A stretch of DNA of 23,622 nucleotides from NCBI GenBank assembly GCA_002081555.1, contig MZNV01002970.1:1-23622 (forward strand). Reading direction: 5' to 3'. A program made the translations under genes and the position numbers. This document shows, one piece after another, positions 21,886-23,622 of this stretch (its first letter is position 1; every line of letters begins with the position of its first letter). Source of the stretch: Protostelium mycophagum (lineage: Eukaryota; Evosea; Variosea; Protosteliida; Protosteliaceae). Under the pieces are notes generated by a model, which was not told the DNA's origin, did not search any database, and worked only from the letters and a program-made list of their open reading frames with translations.

Positions 21886-21886
21886 A
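21881..21886 (+). terminator. AATAAA overlapping the thioesterase stop codon
   Basis: The end reads AAA TAA A, so the stop codon lies inside AATAAA. The convergent kelch gene stops 25 bp further on. Confidence 0.5.
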
Positions 21887-21910
21887 CAGCAAGATGGCAT
21901 TTACAGATGT

Positions 21911-23055
21911 TTAATTTCTCAATTGCAATCTACTCACAGCTGTCAGCAGCGTGTCGCCAAGTTCTTCAGGTAACCTCACCGACATATTGCCCACGTCTTT
22001 GGACAGTGCCAGCTTCTCTACGCATAATAGGGAGACATCAGAAGAGATTTTGTCATAGAGTTTACCGATCTGAAAGTGCAATACGGATAATTGTTCATTT
22101 TTGCAATTTTCATGGCAAAAACCGCCGATGATGTACACCTTCCCATCTACAACTGTTATTTGAGAAATACCATAAACTCCCATCGGGGACTTCTCACAGA
22201 CTATCTTGATCTCATGGTGGCTATAATCACGTTACCTGATCGAAGTCTTTCTTTTTGATTCAATCTCACCTAGATCAATCTCCAGAACATCCTCTATTCT
22301 TGTCTTCGGTATCGTTTCCGTGAAAGATGTAGACAATCACTCCTCCCTTGGGACGGTGCGAAGACAGCTGAGTGAGATGCTCTTCTGAAATCTTTATCCG
22401 GCAGTCTGCACCTCACCCAAGAGGTGCCACCTAAATCGTGGGAAATCATAAGCTAAGTGAAGACTCACTCCAGTCGAAGATCCAAAGATGTCGGCCATAC
22501 TTTCTCACTCTCCCCGCTTAGTGGCACCATCGGATAACAAGAACCTGGTGCGTCAGTGTACATTGTGTGCGCTACCACACTTGTCGTCTCCGATATTTGT
22601 CAGAGTGGAACACCACATGAAAGGCGGCACGTCGGGGATTTGGAACCATGAGCGGGTGGCTGTACGAGTCAGAGCTGAATGCTATTGTGTCGTACCGTGC
22701 TCAAAATAAAGGAAATCGTGGCCGATGGTTGCGTATTTACAGCCTCCAAATACCAAGAAGGTTGGGTCATCGACCGCTGCCATGGCGCGGCCCCACCGTA
22801 TGTCTGGCTTCCCCCCGAAGGGTATTTTTTCAATTTCTGGCCTATGTAAACAAGGATGAATGTTGATCAGAAGGAACCTGGACTGTAAATAAAGAGGTCG
22901 GCAGACAATTTAATTTGCCTGTTATTACACCTGCAAAGTAAAAGATATTCGATCCACAAACGGCGATGCCACTGTTATGAATCGGAGGTTGTTCGTCCCA
23001 GCAGACTGAGGATACTGACCAGTTGATGTCGCGTGTGTGTTCTTCCATTCTCAGA
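21911..23055 (-). CDS. Kelch-repeat protein, partial and incompletely resolved
   Basis: Several minus-strand segments are clear kelch blades. 23055-22931 gives NWSVSSVCWDEQPP then SGIAVCGSNIFYFAG. About 22832-22735 gives KPDIRWGRAMAAVDD and PTFLVFGGCKYATIGHDF. About 22500-22340 gives GRHLWIFDWSGTSWVRC spliced to LPDKDFRRASHSAVFAP. 22200-21911 gives GVYGISQITVVDGKVYIIGG. The last exon ends at the TAA 21913-21911, 25 bp from the stop of the thioesterase gene. Kelch proteins fold as beta-propellers and usually bind other proteins. I could not chain all blades with in-phase GT-AG introns: the string VIVYIFHGNDTEDKNR (about 22341-22294) sits one frame off the blade before and one off the segment after. 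The exon list is therefore incomplete, and an assembly indel, a pseudogene or a missed intron are all possible. The 5' end is not located. Confidence 0.55.
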
Positions 23056-23434
23056 CTGAAATTTAGGATTTTTTATTTTTGTCTTGTTTCATTATGATGG
23101 GAGTCTACAACGTGGCTTACCATTTACCTTCTTGTCCTAACACGATACTGTACAATCCTTACAATTGAATTTTTCCAGTATCAGGACTGGTCACAGGCAC
23201 ATTATAATTTCATTCAATATTTCAGGTTTTTGTAATTTCGCTGTAAAGGCCAACATTGGAGCCCCACGACGTCTTTGCCCTGGTAAATGTCACGACCATC
23301 TGGAGTTGATCAGGTGATCAAGTCTCTTTGCCGCGGAAAAGACGTTGTAAACGGGGAAATCATCCGGCAGCGGGAAAATGGTTATTTTCGTGGATGATGA
23401 ACGTCACCCATGTGCCTGAGGCCCACAGCTCTTT

Positions 23435-23622
23435 GGAGAATGCTTGGCTTTACATTTACAGTCTGAATAGCAGCCCAACTGTTGTGACTGGCATCGTGTC
23501 TTTCTTGTGGCATGAGGTTGATTGATGACAGACAATACGACCGACTGAATTTTGATCAGCTTGTCTTCTTTGGTGGTTGGAGTCTCTACATCATCGCTGA
23601 TAAGATCCCTGCTCTTCAAAAG
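23435..23622 (+). CDS. Possible second kelch gene running off the right edge
   Basis: On the plus strand a segment ending at 23516 (WLYIYSLNSSPTVVTGIVSF) is followed by a plausible 43-bp intron (23517-23559, GTTGAT...GATCAG) and then 23560-23622, QLVFFGGWSLYIIADKIP, which has the kelch VFFGGW signature. It would be divergent from the minus-strand kelch gene. The opposite strand here is also open (ETPTTKEDKLIKIQ), so strand assignment is uncertain and the model is truncated by the window edge. Confidence 0.3.

Overview
The window looks like nuclear DNA of a compact, gene-dense unicellular eukaryote. Nearly every gene is cut by short GT-AG introns, mostly 31-75 bp. Intergenic gaps are small, polyadenylation signals sit at or just past the stop codons, and neighbouring genes alternate strands. 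The gene content (ESCRT, APC/C, mRNA export, mitoribosome, AMPK-family kinases) is purely eukaryotic. The DUF229, DUF1206 and DUF1772 families together with PAS kinases would suit a free-living amoeboid protist such as an amoebozoan, but that is an inference and no species is claimed. No tRNA, rRNA, transposon or viral relic was recognised.

Layout: 1-639 no gene recognised; 640-1342 (-) four-TM DUF1772 protein; 1810-2315 (+) unknown small protein; 2418-4854 (-) BRSK/SAD/GIN4-like kinase; 5271-6165 (+) glucosamine-6-phosphate N-acetyltransferase GNA1; 6188-9216 (-) polytopic DUF229 phosphatase/sulfatase-superfamily protein; 9445-12614 (+) TSG101/VPS23; 12741-13070 (-) APC11; 13211-15945 (+) triple-PAS AMPK-like kinase; 16189-16735 (+) NXT1/p15-like NTF2 protein; 17167-17707 (-) mitoribosomal mL53-like protein; 18538-19933 (+) DUF1206 six-TM protein, with an orphan exon at 18218; 20189-21885 (+) SAP-like plus acyl-protein-thioesterase fusion; 21911-about 23055 (-) kelch-repeat protein; 23435-edge (+) possible second kelch gene.

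The exon models were built by hand from splice-site phase plus protein-family conservation. In the well-supported genes every junction is phase-consistent. The genes do not form one pathway; they are a housekeeping mix typical of a compact genome. Three gene pairs are divergent over short shared promoters (DUF1772/unknown, GNA1/BRSK, APC11/PAS kinase). Two convergent pairs have stop codons only 22 and 25 bp apart.

The most unusual signal lies in the introns. The palindrome GAAATTTC occurs 13 times, 12 of them outside coding exons. Many introns carry other perfect palindromes or hairpins, and one 242-bp intron holds a foldback with 27-28 nt arms. The 7-mer GTTGTAG/CTACAAC occurs 22 times, and as CTCGTTGTAG it forms at least three 3' splice sites. 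Unusual protein architectures are PAS-PAS-PAS-kinase, SAP-like-thioesterase, polytopic DUF229 and a TSG101 with a UIM in its linker.
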